From Neoarius graeffei (taxonomy: Eukaryota; Chordata; Actinopteri; Siluriformes; Ariidae), in the NCBI RefSeq assembly GCF_027579695.1, contig NC_083587.1:39597232-39661231 (forward strand): DNA of 64,000 bases. The letters are read 5' to 3'. Below, piece by piece: positions 41,123 to 52,762 of this stretch. The position numbers were made by a program, and so were the translations under genes. Each line of letters opens with the position of its first letter. The first letter of the stretch is position 1. The notes beneath the pieces are model-generated. The model worked only from the letters and a program-made list of their open reading frames with translations, made no database searches and had not been told where the DNA came from.

Positions 41123-41379
41123 CTGTATATTTAAAGAAAGATAGTACATTTTTCCCCCCATGGGGACTTTTGAAAGCCAAGTATGTGCAAACAAGCCAAC
41201 AGGATAGATTTAAAAGCTGTTATGCCATAGAGAAAAGATTTATCACTGCACTGTCTTGTCTGACATTTTTGATCAAGGTCCACAATATCCTACTCAATAA
41301 TACATGACTATTATTAACAAGACCAACTGTGAGCTACTGCTCACTTACGTATCCCCCCCGCTCTCGCTTATCAGAATGC

Positions 41380-41866
41380 GAGCAATAGAAAGAATAGGAC
41401 ACGTATTATGAATGTTGACTTTAACAAATAATTAACCCTGAAACAAGTAAGTAAAGAGCAGTGTCTCTCCCCAGGGATTTCAAATAGCATCTGAAATGGC
41501 GTCAAAATCCACCCTATACGTTTCATAAATACATTGTCGGTAAATAGGAAGCTGATGCATGACAGACCTGAAAACAGTATACACGGTATAGAACCCCAAG
41601 CTGAAGCTCAGTACCAAATATCAAGCAGTTGTGATTTGTAGTTGCTGAGAAAAATCTTACAAAAATTTTGTAAAAATCCACACTATATGTTTTGTAAATA
41701 CATTCAGTTGGTAAACAGGAAGTTGATGTGTGACAGACCTGAAAACGGTATAGAACCCCAAGCTGAAGTTTGGTACCAAATGGCTATGATTTGTGGTTGC
41801 TGAGAAAAAGGGCGTTTCGGACGGACGGAAATATGGAGATACGGGCGGACGGACAGAGGTAAACCA
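41380..41866. repeat. Array of diverged ~168-bp units ending in GGAC tandem
   Basis: Two diverged units share gacagacctgaaaac...tatagaaccccaagctgaag (about 41563 and 41731), then cggacggacggaa/acggacagagg, and continue after the ISL2EU-like insertion with ccccgcctccttcgg at 42911. A similar architecture occurs at 61620-62333. Confidence 0.6.
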
Positions 41867-41867
41867 G

Positions 41868-42910
41868 TATAGAGATCTATACTTCTATATCTATACACAG
41901 TCACGTGACCAGAAAGTACACAACCGCCATCGTGTCGGTCAAAAACACCTCTGAATACTGCTGCACTCGTGTACAGAATGGATCAATTTCAACCGACGGA
42001 CTACACGGCTCATTTTTCTCATGAACAGATAACTAGATATATGCCTAAAATAAACAATCTACAGATTTGTTACCCTTATGGCTTTCTGGACGGAGTTTTC
42101 ACGACCGGATTTTGAACTGCCAGCGGAATACCCGGACGTGTATAATTACCTCATCAACTTTCCCTCGCTGTTCAGTGGTGAAGCACTGCGTGCTTATAAA
42201 TCTCTGGACAGTTATCTTTACAGAAATTCAGGATTTGTCAGCGACTCAGATGTGGCATCTTGTAAACAAGAAAATGATCCTCACTGGATGGGTAAGTCAC
42301 TTAAGTATTGAGTATAGCACTGACCAGCCGATTATAGAATAGAATAAGGTAATTCCAAATCGTCCGTGTTGTTTACATGGATCTGGCGTTGGAGAGGTAG
42401 AGGCTTGGCAGTGGAGATTTGAGTAGCTGTTTTCTGAGCTTAGTCAACAGGCCGGCTCTGCCTGTAGCCTCGCTTTTGCTTCGGCTCCCGGCGCCGCCTC
42501 CTTCACTTTACTTCCAATAACAATCCACGGAGACCCCGCTGGTCTCGCAATCTGGTCTCGTCCGGAATGTTTTTTTTTTTTCCATCCGGAATGTTGTGCA
42601 TGCGATGGAAATCGCTACAAACCGTCATTTTCTGCTGGAAACCAATGTCCAGTAAGTCCATACGGTTGTAGTGGATATTGAAGTCCGGTACAGACGAACA
42701 ACACGCAAAAATACACACAAAAAAACATAAACGTGCACAGGTAAGGAGAGCTTGTAGCCGCAGCCGTTGTAGTAGAATTGTATATAGTAGGGTTTTCCAG
42801 AAGAAAAGGTAGAAGTAAAAGCAGAAGAAGGCGGAATATGGCGTTTGACCTACAAGATGGCGTCTGTCACAATCTGGATCGGCTGTGACGTCACATGCAA
42901 GATCTCTATA
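41868..42910 (-). mobile_element. ISL2EU-like element, copy 4
   Basis: 1.04 kb, same orientation as copy 3. Left tatagagatct, then acagtcacgtgaccagaaag; right end gtgacgtcacatgcaagatc then tctata. It contains the second-protein exon on plus (ATG 41978, MDQFQPTDYTAHFSHEQ), frameshifted by the shared 8-base deletion. It shows the empty site for the hAT of copy 3. Inserted at a TA-rich point of the repeat array. Confidence 0.8.
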
Positions 42911-43934
42911 CCCCGCCTCCTTCGGAGCAGGAGTATAACAATATAATTTTTAACACAGTAGGTTTAGAAAATTGTGCAATTCAGTACTTCGGGAATAACG
43001 GCAGGTTGAAGTTGGTACACCAGAGTACACTCTCTGCTCACGTGACATCAGGAAACTACCTGTGATTTTTGAGTCACAGGAAAATGGTCAGGCTCTCTCT
43101 CTCTTCTGATCGGTTTCTGACTGGATTACTCATGAATATCAAATCAGATAACTTTAATAGGGATGTTCTCTCAGTCTCACTGTTTCTGATAACGTATTCA
43201 GCAAAATTTTCCATCAGCTAGTTTTGATGTTCTGATTCATGGGAGACTTTGAAGTGAGTTTTCATAGCTTTACCTACTTTTTTTTTTTTTCAAATCAAGC
43301 TGATTCATGTAAATAAATGACAATTTTAGAATATAACTGTAGTTTTGATGAAAAATATCGAGATCTTAGTGGTCAGAATGATATTTTCAAAACCAGAAGT
43401 CAGAAACGCAAGCGTCAGTTTCAATTCTATTAATTGGACATGTTTATTGGATGTGGCTCACGCAGTTTTTTCGAAGTTAGCCTTGAAAGCTGTGAATATT
43501 AATCAAAATAATCATTTCTATTCTTTTATATAAACACTACTAGGCCCTGCTTAGAAATACAAAGGCCTACAGAGCACAGAGAGGGTATTAGAAAGACTCT
43601 TATTACTTTATTTTGATAGAGAATGGTAGATGTGAATGACATTCAATGCTTATTTATGCATCTTTTATAATTAACATTGATTTCTCCTTCTTTGTGACGT
43701 ATAAATGAGAATTAAGATCAACTTTATATTGCACAAATAAAGCCACTTGGCGAAACTTTGATGGAGAGTGTACAGATTTAAATTTTTTTACCTAATTACT
43801 ATAATTAGTACTAATCAAATACTAATTTGCATGATTGGTTTTTACTAATTTTTCAAACTTTGTATTCAGCATATAACTATCTATGTGCCTGCCAATTTCC
43901 ACGTAAATATCTTGAAAAGTTAAAGAAGAAACAG

Positions 43935-44165
43935 TTGATCTCATGCGATTATGAGGCCCATTTTGGACCATGCTATCCTAATACATATTACTGCGGTTTT
44001 CTAAAAATTACGCCATGTTTTCAGTCTTTGATTTGTAATATCTCAAGAACGGATAGACACATTTTAATTCCGTAAAACGTACGTTGTTCTGCATTCAATT
44101 CTGAATTCAACAAGAGCCGTTTCAAGCAATTTGGATTGAAGTTTCACCTCATATGCCTAATAAAA
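43935..44165. repeat. Interspersed repeat R2, copy 2
   Basis: Inverted relative to 38280-38510. It begins about gaggcccattttggaccatg and ends caatttggattgaagttt. Non-coding. Confidence 0.8.
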
Positions 44166-44321
44166 TATATAAATTAGTTTGCAAGCTATGATCTCATCCA
44201 GCAACTTTGTGTGCGCGCTTTAGCTGCTTTCCTCTGAAAAAGAATTGGCAAATTAAATGACACCCTAATATCCTGTCACAGAAATGACTGGATTTTCTTT
44301 TGAGCATCATCGTGTTCTTAC

Positions 44322-44375
44322 CTGGAGAAGTTATCCCTGTACTCAGTTGAAACTCTCTGTATAAGACTCTTTAAC
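44322..44375 (-). CDS. tmx3: TMX3 micro-exon LKSLIQRVSTEYRDNFS
   Basis: 54 bp. G completes Arg (AG|G), then LKSLIQRVSTEYRDNFS and AG of the next Arg. Acceptor cctcag, donor AG|gtaaga. Matches the LKSIIQEVARDYRDLF helix region of TMX3. Confidence 0.95.
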
Positions 44376-44588
44376 CTGAGGAAAGACGCAGATAGAAAAT
44401 TCGTATTGGGCAAATTGGATTTCAGAAAGAGTGTGCTTTTGGTGTACAAAGTCTTTCAGTTGGCAAGAAAGGCTTAAGTGGCACAGAGTATCTCATCTAA
44501 ATGCCATTCTGTTTTGCCATGACGGTGTGTGTGAGTGAGAGCTCTTATGAAAAGAAAAGAAAGAACAGCAAAAAGAAACAGTTGATAC

Positions 44589-44646
44589 CTCAAGCTTTCC
44601 TCTGGTGAAACTTTTTCATCAACGACAGCGATTGCTACCAATTTAC
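44589..44646 (-). CDS. tmx3: TMX3 micro-exon KLVAIAVVDEK
   Basis: 58 bp. GT completes Gly (G|GT), then KLVAIAVVDEKVSPEESL and AG. Acceptor ctgacag, donor AG|gtatca. The hydrophobic strand LVAIAVVDE is typical of this thioredoxin-like domain. The intron to the next exon is only about 210 bp. The foldback element at 44733-45260 begins 86 bases upstream of its acceptor. Confidence 0.95.
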
Positions 44647-44732
44647 CTGTCAGAGAGGGAAAGTCAAAGTATTAAGCCATCTTTGTTGAAAAGAAAAGAA
44701 AAGAAAGCACAATGAAACTGAATCATCTACAC

Positions 44733-45260
44733 TAGGGTTATGACCGTGAAAGTGTTTTCAAAATTTCTACTTTCCTGATGTTGCATTTGGTGAACTTTTA
44801 CTCATATATTACTTTTTTGAAGTTATTTTTATTGGGTCATGCAAAAACCTCCTGCACCCAACATCACCTCACTTTTGATAAATACATGTATATTAAATAA
44901 ATAAATCATGATTATAAAATAAATTCATTGAAAGATGTGTAAAGTACTTTAATATAACAATAAATTGCTTAACGATTGTTGTAATAATAATTATAATTGT
45001 TAATTAATACAAATTACAACAATTGTTAAGCAATTTATTGTTATATAAAAGTACTTTACACATCTTTCAATGAATTTATTTTATAATCATGATTTATTTA
45101 TTTATTTAATATACATGTATTTATCAAAAGTGAGGTGATGTTGGGTGCGGGAGGTTTTTGCATGACCCAATAAAAATAACTTCAAATATGAGTAAAAGTT
45201 CACCAAATGCAACATCAGGAAAGTAGAAATTTTGAAAACACTTTCACAGTCATAACCCTA
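44733..45260. mobile_element. Foldback MITE: 528-bp near-perfect inverted repeat
   Basis: Arms of about 250 bp (tagggttatgac...; ...gtcataaccct a) are almost exact complements around a short AT-rich centre near 44995-45005. The main difference is a gap of a few bases near 44810. An 8-bp duplication atctacac flanks it (44725-44732 and 45261-45268), pointing to a hAT-type integration. Non-coding. Confidence 0.93.
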
Positions 45261-45268
45261 ATCTACAC

Positions 45269-45310
45269 CAATGTTTCTCAACTGGTGGATCGTGGGCCCT
45301 TTAAGATTAG
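45269..45310. repeat. hAT terminal fragment (tttctcaactgg)
   Basis: caatgtttctcaactggtgg then atcgtgggccc is a terminus seen in many fish hAT elements. The matching opposite terminus type is at 51010-51090 (cagttgagaaatcactg), but the flanks do not give a shared target duplication, so they may be different copies. Confidence 0.45.
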
Positions 45311-46149
45311 ATCACAGAGTGTTGGATGGGGAAAAAAGTTCATAAATACAAACGATGAAACATAATAAAAAAGGGAAAGAAAACAAGTGGAAAAATATGA
45401 CAAACATATTTAAAAAAAAAAAAAAAACACAATAAATATAAAGAAACTCTCCCCAGTCAATGAAAAATCATCATGTCATGCTGTGTGTCCAATAAAAGGG
45501 TCAATTTTGGCGTTAATTCATCTGTTAACAATTGGTGGTAACACTACTCAATGGAATGAAATTCCCTTTTCCTATTCACAACGCTCCCAAACTCTGACCT
45601 TTCCCATGATTCACTGTTGCGTCAAAGCAGAAGTCGGTATCTTTCTTCCGCTCCACGGTGTTGACGTTTGAAGCTCAAAGATGACTAAAAGATGGTTACA
45701 TGGGTCCGATTTTCTGACATACTCTGGGGATAATACAATCAAAGTGACCCTCCGTCTACCCTCACAAAATGGATAGACAACGTGAAGTTGTGGCCCAACG
45801 TCAGCTACGTTGACATTGCCAATTATTTTATTCTTAATGAGGGTGTTGATGGCAAGGAGCAAAAGTATGGAGGTGTATCGTTATCTACACAGTAATAAAA
45901 TTGGCAAAATTATGTGTAAAAGAGAGGGCGAGTTTGTTTGCTTAAGGCTGAGGTTAAGCCTAGCCAGAGCATGAACAAACCTAAACACCTGGTTTGGGTA
46001 ATGATGAGTGCAAATGGTGCGATAGAAATGGTCAGCTGTTCCTGCATTGGGAACATTGCATTGTTAGGGAAATCCTGCAGTCCTTAAGCAGCTATCATCT
46101 GGAAGGTAGACTGTGTCAGAGTAGAGCAATTGTATTGGTTCACTAAAAA
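45311..46149. other. TMX3 intron, nothing recognised
   Basis: AT-rich intron sequence without recognised features. Confidence 0.4.
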
Positions 46150-46205
46150 TGTAATGTCTATATATTGTAAGTTGCTTTGGACAAAAGTGTCTGCCGAATA
46201 TCATA
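46150..46205 (+). repeat. SINE/LINE 3' tail (gtaagttgctttggacaaaag)
   Basis: The segment ttgtaagttgctttggacaa then aagtgtctgccgaat is a conserved retroposon 3' tail widespread in fish. A more diverged piece lies near 46525-46565. Confidence 0.5.
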
Positions 46206-46613
46206 ACTATATGAACCATAAGCACCCAGCTCTAGTCTAACAGAACTCTACCAGCCGACTGTACTATGATGTCTCTTGTATAGGTTCAAGAAGCAAAAGC
46301 TCAGTCAGAGAAGCACAGGCTAACCATTTTAATGCAGACGCAAATGCCGTCAAACTTTGGAAACAATAAACATACCATACTTAAATAATTCCTTGTCTAT
46401 GTATTTGTCCAAGCTTCTTCACTATGCTGATCATTCCACATATTGGATGGTACTTGTAGGCTATTTGTTTATACTAGTACTTTAGCACTGGTCGCTCTTG
46501 GCTACCTCAGCTACATGCACTTATTGTTAGTCACTGAATAAAAATGCCAGCTAAATGACTAATGTAGCATAATGTTTGAATAATGTACAATATCTCAACA
46601 ACAATAACACAGG

Positions 46614-47700
46614 GGCAGCACGGTGGTGTAGTGGTTAGCGCTGTCGCCTCACAGCAAGAAGGTCCGGGTTCAAGCCCCGTGGCCGGCAAGGGCCTTTCTG
46701 TGTGGAGTTTGCATGTTCTCCCCGTTTCCTCCGGGTGCTCCGGTTTCCCCCACAGTCCAAAGACATGCAGGTTAGGTTAACTGGTGACTCTAAAATCAGA
46801 CCTGGGCATTTTCCGGCCCGCGGGCCACATCCGGCCCTATGGTTCATTCTGACCGGCCCGCGTAAGGTTAATTAGAAATTACAAAATAAACGTATTTTCT
46901 AATTTTACCTCATGCATGGACTGAATGTGCACTGCTTTTATTTTGAAGTTGTGTTCAACAAAAACGCAATGCGCACGACATGAACATGACATGAAATCCC
47001 ACGAAACCTAATCCCGCGATAACTACTTCCATAATTTGTCCAGACCAACCACAAACTTGTACATCATCCTTCAAACGGTCCAGCCAATCACATAGTGTGA
47101 TGTCACCAGCAGGCGCCGGAGCCCGAGCCGATCTGTAGATCTGACACCTACACCGAATCGACACGGCATCATTATTATAATATGATGTATCTTGCTTGAT
47201 ATGTGGAGTAGAAAGACAATATTGTGATGTCTTTATTGTGTTTTGGGGTGAATGTGACTGGAAAAAAAAAAAAGGGGTACAAACGTTAACATTTTGTTAA
47301 CCATTGTTTTGGGAAATTTGATTGAATAAATTACATTGTAAGGCAACCTCGTTTTTTCCATACTCTTACCAGTCTTAGCAGCTTGTAAAAACAAATGTTA
47401 TTTACTGCTTTATATAAAGAAATACAATTAATATTATGCAGAATTTAGTTCAGCCTTTTGGTCCGGCCCTCCACAAAATTCTGTTGCTCATGTGGCCCCA
47501 TGGAAAAAATAATTGCCCATCCCTGCTCTAAATTGAGCGTAGGTGTGAATGGTTGTCTGTGTCTATGTGTCAGCCCTGTGATGACCTGGCGACTTGTCCA
47601 GGGTGTACCCCACCTTTCGCCCGTAGTCAGCTGGGATAGGCTCCAGCTTGCCTGCGACCCTGTAGAACAGGATAAAGCAGCTACAGATAATGAGATGAGA
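46614..47700 (+). repeat. tRNA-derived SINE split by a hAT MITE
   Basis: Head and core at 46614-46796, tail at 47526-47700 from ttgagcgtaggtgtgaatgg to gataatgagatgaga. A cgtgtccgcgtgg segment is missing from the core. The gap is the hAT at 46797-47525. The flanking caataacaca repeats on both sides (46603 and 47700) as the SINE target duplication. Confidence 0.93.
46797..47525. mobile_element. hAT MITE inserted in a SINE
   Basis: 729 bp. Termini cagacctgggca and tgcccatccctg (inverted, with two mismatches). The flanks ctctaaaat and ctctaaat give an 8-bp duplication with a one-base slip. The ends carry ccggcccgcgggccaca and tccggccct. No ORF of note. Confidence 0.85.
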
Positions 47701-48429
47701 CAATAACACAGAATTAATGTTGTTGATTCAGGTCCAGAATGCAGTGGTGAGTGGAAAGACAGGAATCACATGTACAGATAAGCAGCATATGGTGCTGGAT
47801 AATAAGTCTTGCAAGTCAGTTTGTGCTCAAAACAGATTCCATTCATAAAATCTTTAAGCTTTCACAAGTTGTTTGTGCACCCGAGAATGGCACACGCTGA
47901 ACCAGAAAGACACACAATTTAAAAAAAAAGACGTTATCCTCTGACTAAAACATAGTTGTTGTAGCTAGCTCTGCTCGGCTACTTTCGGCTCCCTCAGCCT
48001 CTGCTGCTTAGGTAAACCGGAAATCAAAGACCAGCATCTGGGAGAGGTGGGTGTCATGGCAAAAGCCATGGATAAAAGGCAGGGCCTTTTTCTTGGGTGT
48101 GAGAAAGGCCTTATATAGCGCCTTTCTCCTCACACCCAAGGTCACTTTACAATTTTGGAGAAAAAGTGTACCAAAAGAGGTCAGGATGCAACTCCAGTGG
48201 CGTAGCTGCCCACAATCCCACCAAAAGGCACACAAAGGTATGTCCCACACCACCTGCACAGCTGCCACAGGGCAACGTCGCTCGGAACACCGCACCATGG
48301 ACCCAGAAAGTGAGCACACAAGCACCACTGCACAGAGCGCTGGGCAACTCCAATGTTAAAAAGAACAATGAGCTCACTGCAGTCCATAGCGAGGAGCACA
48401 GGCATCACTCATGGCAGACCAAGGCCTGA
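47701..48429. other. TMX3 intron, unassigned
   Basis: 47700-48000 is unique-looking. 48060-48150 contains an imperfect inverted repeat (ggtgtgagaaaggcctta / ataaggccttt-like) of unknown nature. ORFs on both strands have no recognisable homology. Confidence 0.35.
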
Positions 48430-48720
48430 AGGAAACCGACACCCAAAAGTGGGTCTGGAACCATGGCACAACAGGAGAGAGGACTCCAGACTCGCTTTTG
48501 GAGTAGTTCATGACTTTGGTAAAATCTGGCATTCCAGTGGTTTTCGCTGAACTGACAGCAAACCTCTCTAATGATACGCTCATCTCAGACCTCATTCACA
48601 CTTGTACTTTACCATCACAATTAGCCACAGTTGAAGTTAAAGGCATGACTCTGGGGAAAATAAACAGGATAAGGGTAATGCCCTTGCTGATGAGGTGGCA
48701 AAGTTGGCAGCTAGAAAGGG
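48430..48720 (+). pseudogene. Retroviral-type RNase H fragment (endogenous retrovirus pol)
   Basis: Frames on the plus strand read FGVVHDFGKIW near 48505 and, after frameshifts, GNALADEVAKLAARKG near 48675. These are motifs of the RNase H domain of gamma/epsilon-like retroviral or related LTR-retrotransposon pol. At least two frameshifts and a stop interrupt it. No gag, env, integrase or LTR is adjacent, so this is an isolated, dead remnant. Confidence 0.65.
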
Positions 48721-49112
48721 TTCACCATATCCTTATACCTTAACTAATACTGTTGGGTTGGTTTTTTTTTTCTTCGATGTTCTTAAATACGCTCACTCCT
48801 ACTAGAATTAACCTTAAAATTCTCCAAGTGTCACCCATGTCCGATGGTCTGAAGCACTGGGCTTCAGAGGAAATGTTTTGTCGATGACTGTGGTCTCCTA
48901 TGTGATAAACATACTCGTTTAGCTCTTCCCAAGTCTGTCTTTCCTTTTCTCATGCGTCATTTTCATCATATTTCTCATGTTGCCTGAAGAGGGTTAAGAA
49001 AGATGATAAACGATCAATACTGTATAATAAAAGTGCACAGTTTGTAATTCAGTATTTGGGTCAGTGTTTGTTTTATTTGTCTGGCTAAGTATATTGCACA
49101 TACTCAGGATTA

Positions 49113-50721
49113 CAGTGGTGCTTGAAAGTTTGTGAACCCTTTAGAATTTTCTATATTTCTGCATAAATATGACCTAAAACATCATCAGATTTTCACACAA
49201 GTCCTAAAAGTAGATAAAGAGAACCCAGTTAAACAAATGAGACAAAAATATTATACTTGGTCATTTATTTATTGAGGAAAATGATCCAATATTACAGATC
49301 TGTGAGTGGCAAAAGTACGTGAACCTCTAGGATTAGCAGTTAATTTGAAGGTGAAATTAGAGTCAGGTGTTTTTAATCAATGGGATGACAATCAGGTGTG
49401 AGTGGGCACCCTGTTTTATTTAAAGAACAGGGATCTATCAAAGTCTGATCTTCACAACACGTTTGTGGAAGTGCATCATGGCACAAACAAAGGAGATTTC
49501 TGAGGACCTCAGGAAAAGTGTTGTTGATGTTCATCAGGCTGGAAAAGGTTACAAAACCATCTCTAAAGAGTTTGGACTCCACCAATCCACAGTCAGACGG
49601 ATTGTGTACAAATGGAGGAAATTCAAGACCATTGTGACCCTCCCCAGGAGTGGTCGACCAACAAAGATCACCCCAAAAGCAAGGCGTGTAATAGTCAGTG
49701 AGGTCACAAAGGACCCCAGGGTAACTTCTAAGCAACTGAAGGCCTCTCTCACATTGGCTAATGTTAATGTTCATGAGTCCACCATCACGAGAACACTGAA
49801 CAACAATGGTGTGCATGGCAGGGTTGCAAGGAGAAAGCCACTGCTCACCAAAAACATTGCTGCTCATCTGCAGTTTGCTAAAGATCACGTGGGCAAGCCA
49901 GAAGGCTATTGTAAAAATGTTTTGTGGACGGAGGAGACCAAAATATAACTTTTTGGTTTAAATGAGAAGCGTTACTGTATGTTTGGAGAAACGAAAACAC
50001 TGTATTTGAGCATAAGAACCTTATCCCATCTGTGAAACATGATGGTGGTAGTATCATGGTTTGGGCCTGTTTTGCTGCATCTGGGCCAGGACGGCTTGCC
50101 GTCATTGATGGAACAATGAATTCTGAATTACACCAGCGAATTCTAAAGGAAAATGTCAGGACATCTGTCCATGAACTGAATCTCAAGAGAGGGTGGGTCC
50201 TGCAGCAAGACAACGACCCTAAGCACACAAGTCGTTCTACCAAAGAATGGTTAAAGAGGAATAAAGTTAATGTTTTGGAATGGCCAAGTCAAAGTCCTGA
50301 CCTTAATCCAATCGAAATGTTGTGGAAGGACCTGAAGCGAGCAATTCATGTGAGGAAACCCACCAACATCCCAGAGTTGAAGCTGCTCTGTACGACGGAG
50401 GAATGGGCTAAAATTCCAAGCCGGTGTGCAGGACTGATCAACAGTTACCGGAAACATTTAGTTGCAGTTATTGCTGCACAAGGGGGTCACACCAGATACT
50501 GAAAGCAAAAGGTTCACATTCTTTTGCCACTCACAGATATGTAATCATGGATCATTTTCCTCAATAAATAAATGACCAAGTATAATATTTGTGTCTCATT
50601 TGTTTAACTGGGTTCTCTTTATCTACTTTTAGGACTTGTGTGAAAATCTGATGATGTTTTTGGTCATTTATGCAAAAATATAGAAAATTCTAAAGGGTTC
50701 ACAAACTTTCAAGCACCACTG
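49113..50721 (+). mobile_element. Tc1-like element C, full length
   Basis: 1609 bp with inverted terminal repeats of about 200 bp (cagtggtgcttgaaagtttg left; caaactttcaagcaccactg right) and a TA duplication (49111-49112 and 50722-50723). The inner terminal motif aaagtacgtgaacctctag / aggttcacattcttttgcc gives the IR/DR layout. It serves as the reference for the truncated copies at 2503-5345 and 52250-52535. Located in the TMX3 intron. Confidence 0.95.
49478..50502 (+). pseudogene. Tc1-like transposase C, two lesions
   Basis: MAQTKEISEDLRKSVVDVHQ opens the paired HTH region and the frame runs to TEETKI, then a TAA (49946-49948) where relatives encode Glu. A frameshift follows within 90 bases. 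A second open frame, MKHDGGSIMVWACFAASGPG to AQGGHTRY (50032-50502), holds DNDPKHTSRS and SPDLNPIEMLW. The first catalytic position reads TEET where the family has TDET, so the Asp is also lost. Inactive. Confidence 0.9.
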
Positions 50722-50723
50722 TA

Positions 50724-51327
50724 TGTGTATGCATTTATATAGTGGTCCATTTTCATATTACTGCAAAAAATATTGCACTTGATTAAACTTATGAATTTAA
50801 TAAACTGATATTTTCCACTGTAAATACTTGAGGTACAACCTTAACAACCCAATATGCAGGTTGATTTATTTTCTGTTATCCAAGTTAATAAATTATTATA
50901 CAACTTTATTAGGCCTATACAATGGACGATTATTAGTAGTAATAGCATCAATAACATTATTATGCAAAATTAATATGCATTTCTTGGTTTACTTCAATAT
51001 GATAAACAAATTGAGTCTCATGTTGGGTCGCAACTTGAGGTCCAAAATAAAATGTGGGTCCTGAAGCAAAAATCAGTTGAGAAATCACTGTTCTAATAAT
51101 TCTAGTTTCTTTTCATGCTTCATTACCAAAAGGTCTTAAAGATGAATGATGCAGAATCTGGGAATGACATCTAATTGCATTAATATGTTTTGTACTACGA
51201 GTAATTTACACTAGTCAGTAAGTTTATAGTTATTAAACGTGCACATTATAATAAACTATAGCATTAAACGTGCACTTTTAAACAGCAAATCATGATTCTA
51301 GTGACCAATAGACAGTGGATCTATATT

Positions 51328-51361
<34 letters not shown>

Positions 51362-51600
51362 ATAAAAATAAAAAAAAACACAGAATGGCGTGTCAGAGCG
51401 CTCAGTTTTCAGTGTTAGTAACTATCCATTTATAAGGTAAAATATATTAAATGACATCAAATAACATGCACTAAAGAGCCTACACAAATTTATATTGTAC
51501 CTAGTGTGGCTTTACAGTGACCAAAAACAATTTAGAATCACAGACTAAGTCCTTTATTGCACGCTTCCAGTGAAACACATTTCAACTATGCACATTCTCA
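50724..51600. other. TMX3 intron: hAT terminus and (AAT)n
   Basis: 51010-51090 is a hAT-type terminus (cagttgagaaatcactg at its right). 51331-51375 is a simple (AAT)n/(A)n tract. The rest is AT-rich and unassigned. Confidence 0.4.
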
Positions 51601-52154
51601 ACTACATGCTACGTACCACATACCTGCCAGTAATCCAGGGGATTACAGATCGTCCACTGGTGGAGTCAGGCTGTAATCAAACCTCAACCCACCAAAGCCT
51701 TGTTCACTAATTTTGGGAACAAATTGGCTGGCTGTACAGGCAGCGTTAAGAGGAATATTTGAGGATGGGTCCTGTAATAGCATAGCATGGAGTGGACCAT
51801 GCAGTGTTGGCTGGGGAAGTGCTGCCTGAGCCATCAAAGTCGGCTCTGAATCTGGGAGACAGATGGTGGGAAGTGCCCCCACACCCTAGCCTTTGAGGGA
51901 TTTTCCCTTTGAGTCGGCCTTCAACCAAGTTAAATGAATTCATGGTCAATGAAACCACTGAACCATATCGTGGTCCATATCTATTGGCGGCCAGGCATTT
52001 GTGGCGATGTGCAGCATATCGCGAATGTCAGTGGATTCATAAGCTGACCATCCCAAAAGCCACTGCATCCCTTCCATTGATTGAGGTCCACTTCAAACGA
52101 ACAGGATGGACCTAATCGGCCCATTAGAAGGGAATGCATGAGGGAATCAATTTT
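51601..52154. other. TMX3 intron, unassigned
   Basis: Moderately GC-rich block with overlapping ORFs on both strands, none recognisable. Possibly an old repeat. Confidence 0.3.
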
Positions 52155-52590
52155 GGCGTGGCCGAAATCACTCACTACATAGTAACCTATATAGTGAGTT
52201 CGCCATTTTGTAGTGCTGTCCGACCGAATGTATAGAGAGAATCATTACTGATCAACAGTTACCGGAAACATTTAGTTGCAGTTATTGCTGCACAAGGGGG
52301 TCACAAACACCAGATACTGAAAGCAAAGGTTCACATACTTTTGCCACTCACAGATATGTAATATTGGATCATTTCTCAATAAATAAATGACCAAGTATAA
52401 TATTTGTGTCTCATTTGTTTAACTGGGTTCTCTTTATCTACTTTTAGGACTTGTGTGAAAATCTGATGTTTTCGGTCATATTTATGCAGAAATATAGAAA
52501 ATTCTAAAGGGTTCACAAACTTTCAAGCACCACTGTAGTCCTTTATATCAAATTCCCGAGATAGTGAGTGATTTCGGGGACAGGGCTGGA
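52155..52590. mobile_element. MITE split by a Tc1 fragment
   Basis: Ends ccgaaatcactcactacata and agatagtgagtgatttcggg are inverted repeats. A second tatagtgagttcgcc copy lies near 52191. The middle holds a 286-bp fragment of Tc1 family C. Confidence 0.6.
52250..52535 (+). mobile_element. Tc1 family C fragment (right end only)
   Basis: Reads from atcaacagttaccggaaaca (transposase C-terminus) through the right inverted repeat to caagcaccactg and TA. Severely 5' truncated. Confidence 0.92.
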
Positions 52591-52594
52591 TTTT

Positions 52595-52637
<43 letters not shown>

Positions 52638-52762
52638 CAGACATATACCAGTAGATCACAGTGTTAAAAGTACAACTCGTCAGTATGATTTGTATACAAA
52701 TCACATCCCTACACATAATATAATGAAACCAATATGATGTATGTTGTGATGCAGGGCAATAC

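Noticed and set aside
45269..51090. A single 5.8-kb hAT element spanning both tttctcaactg termini
   Set aside because: The outer flanks do not show a matching 8-bp duplication, so the two termini are more safely read as separate fragments.
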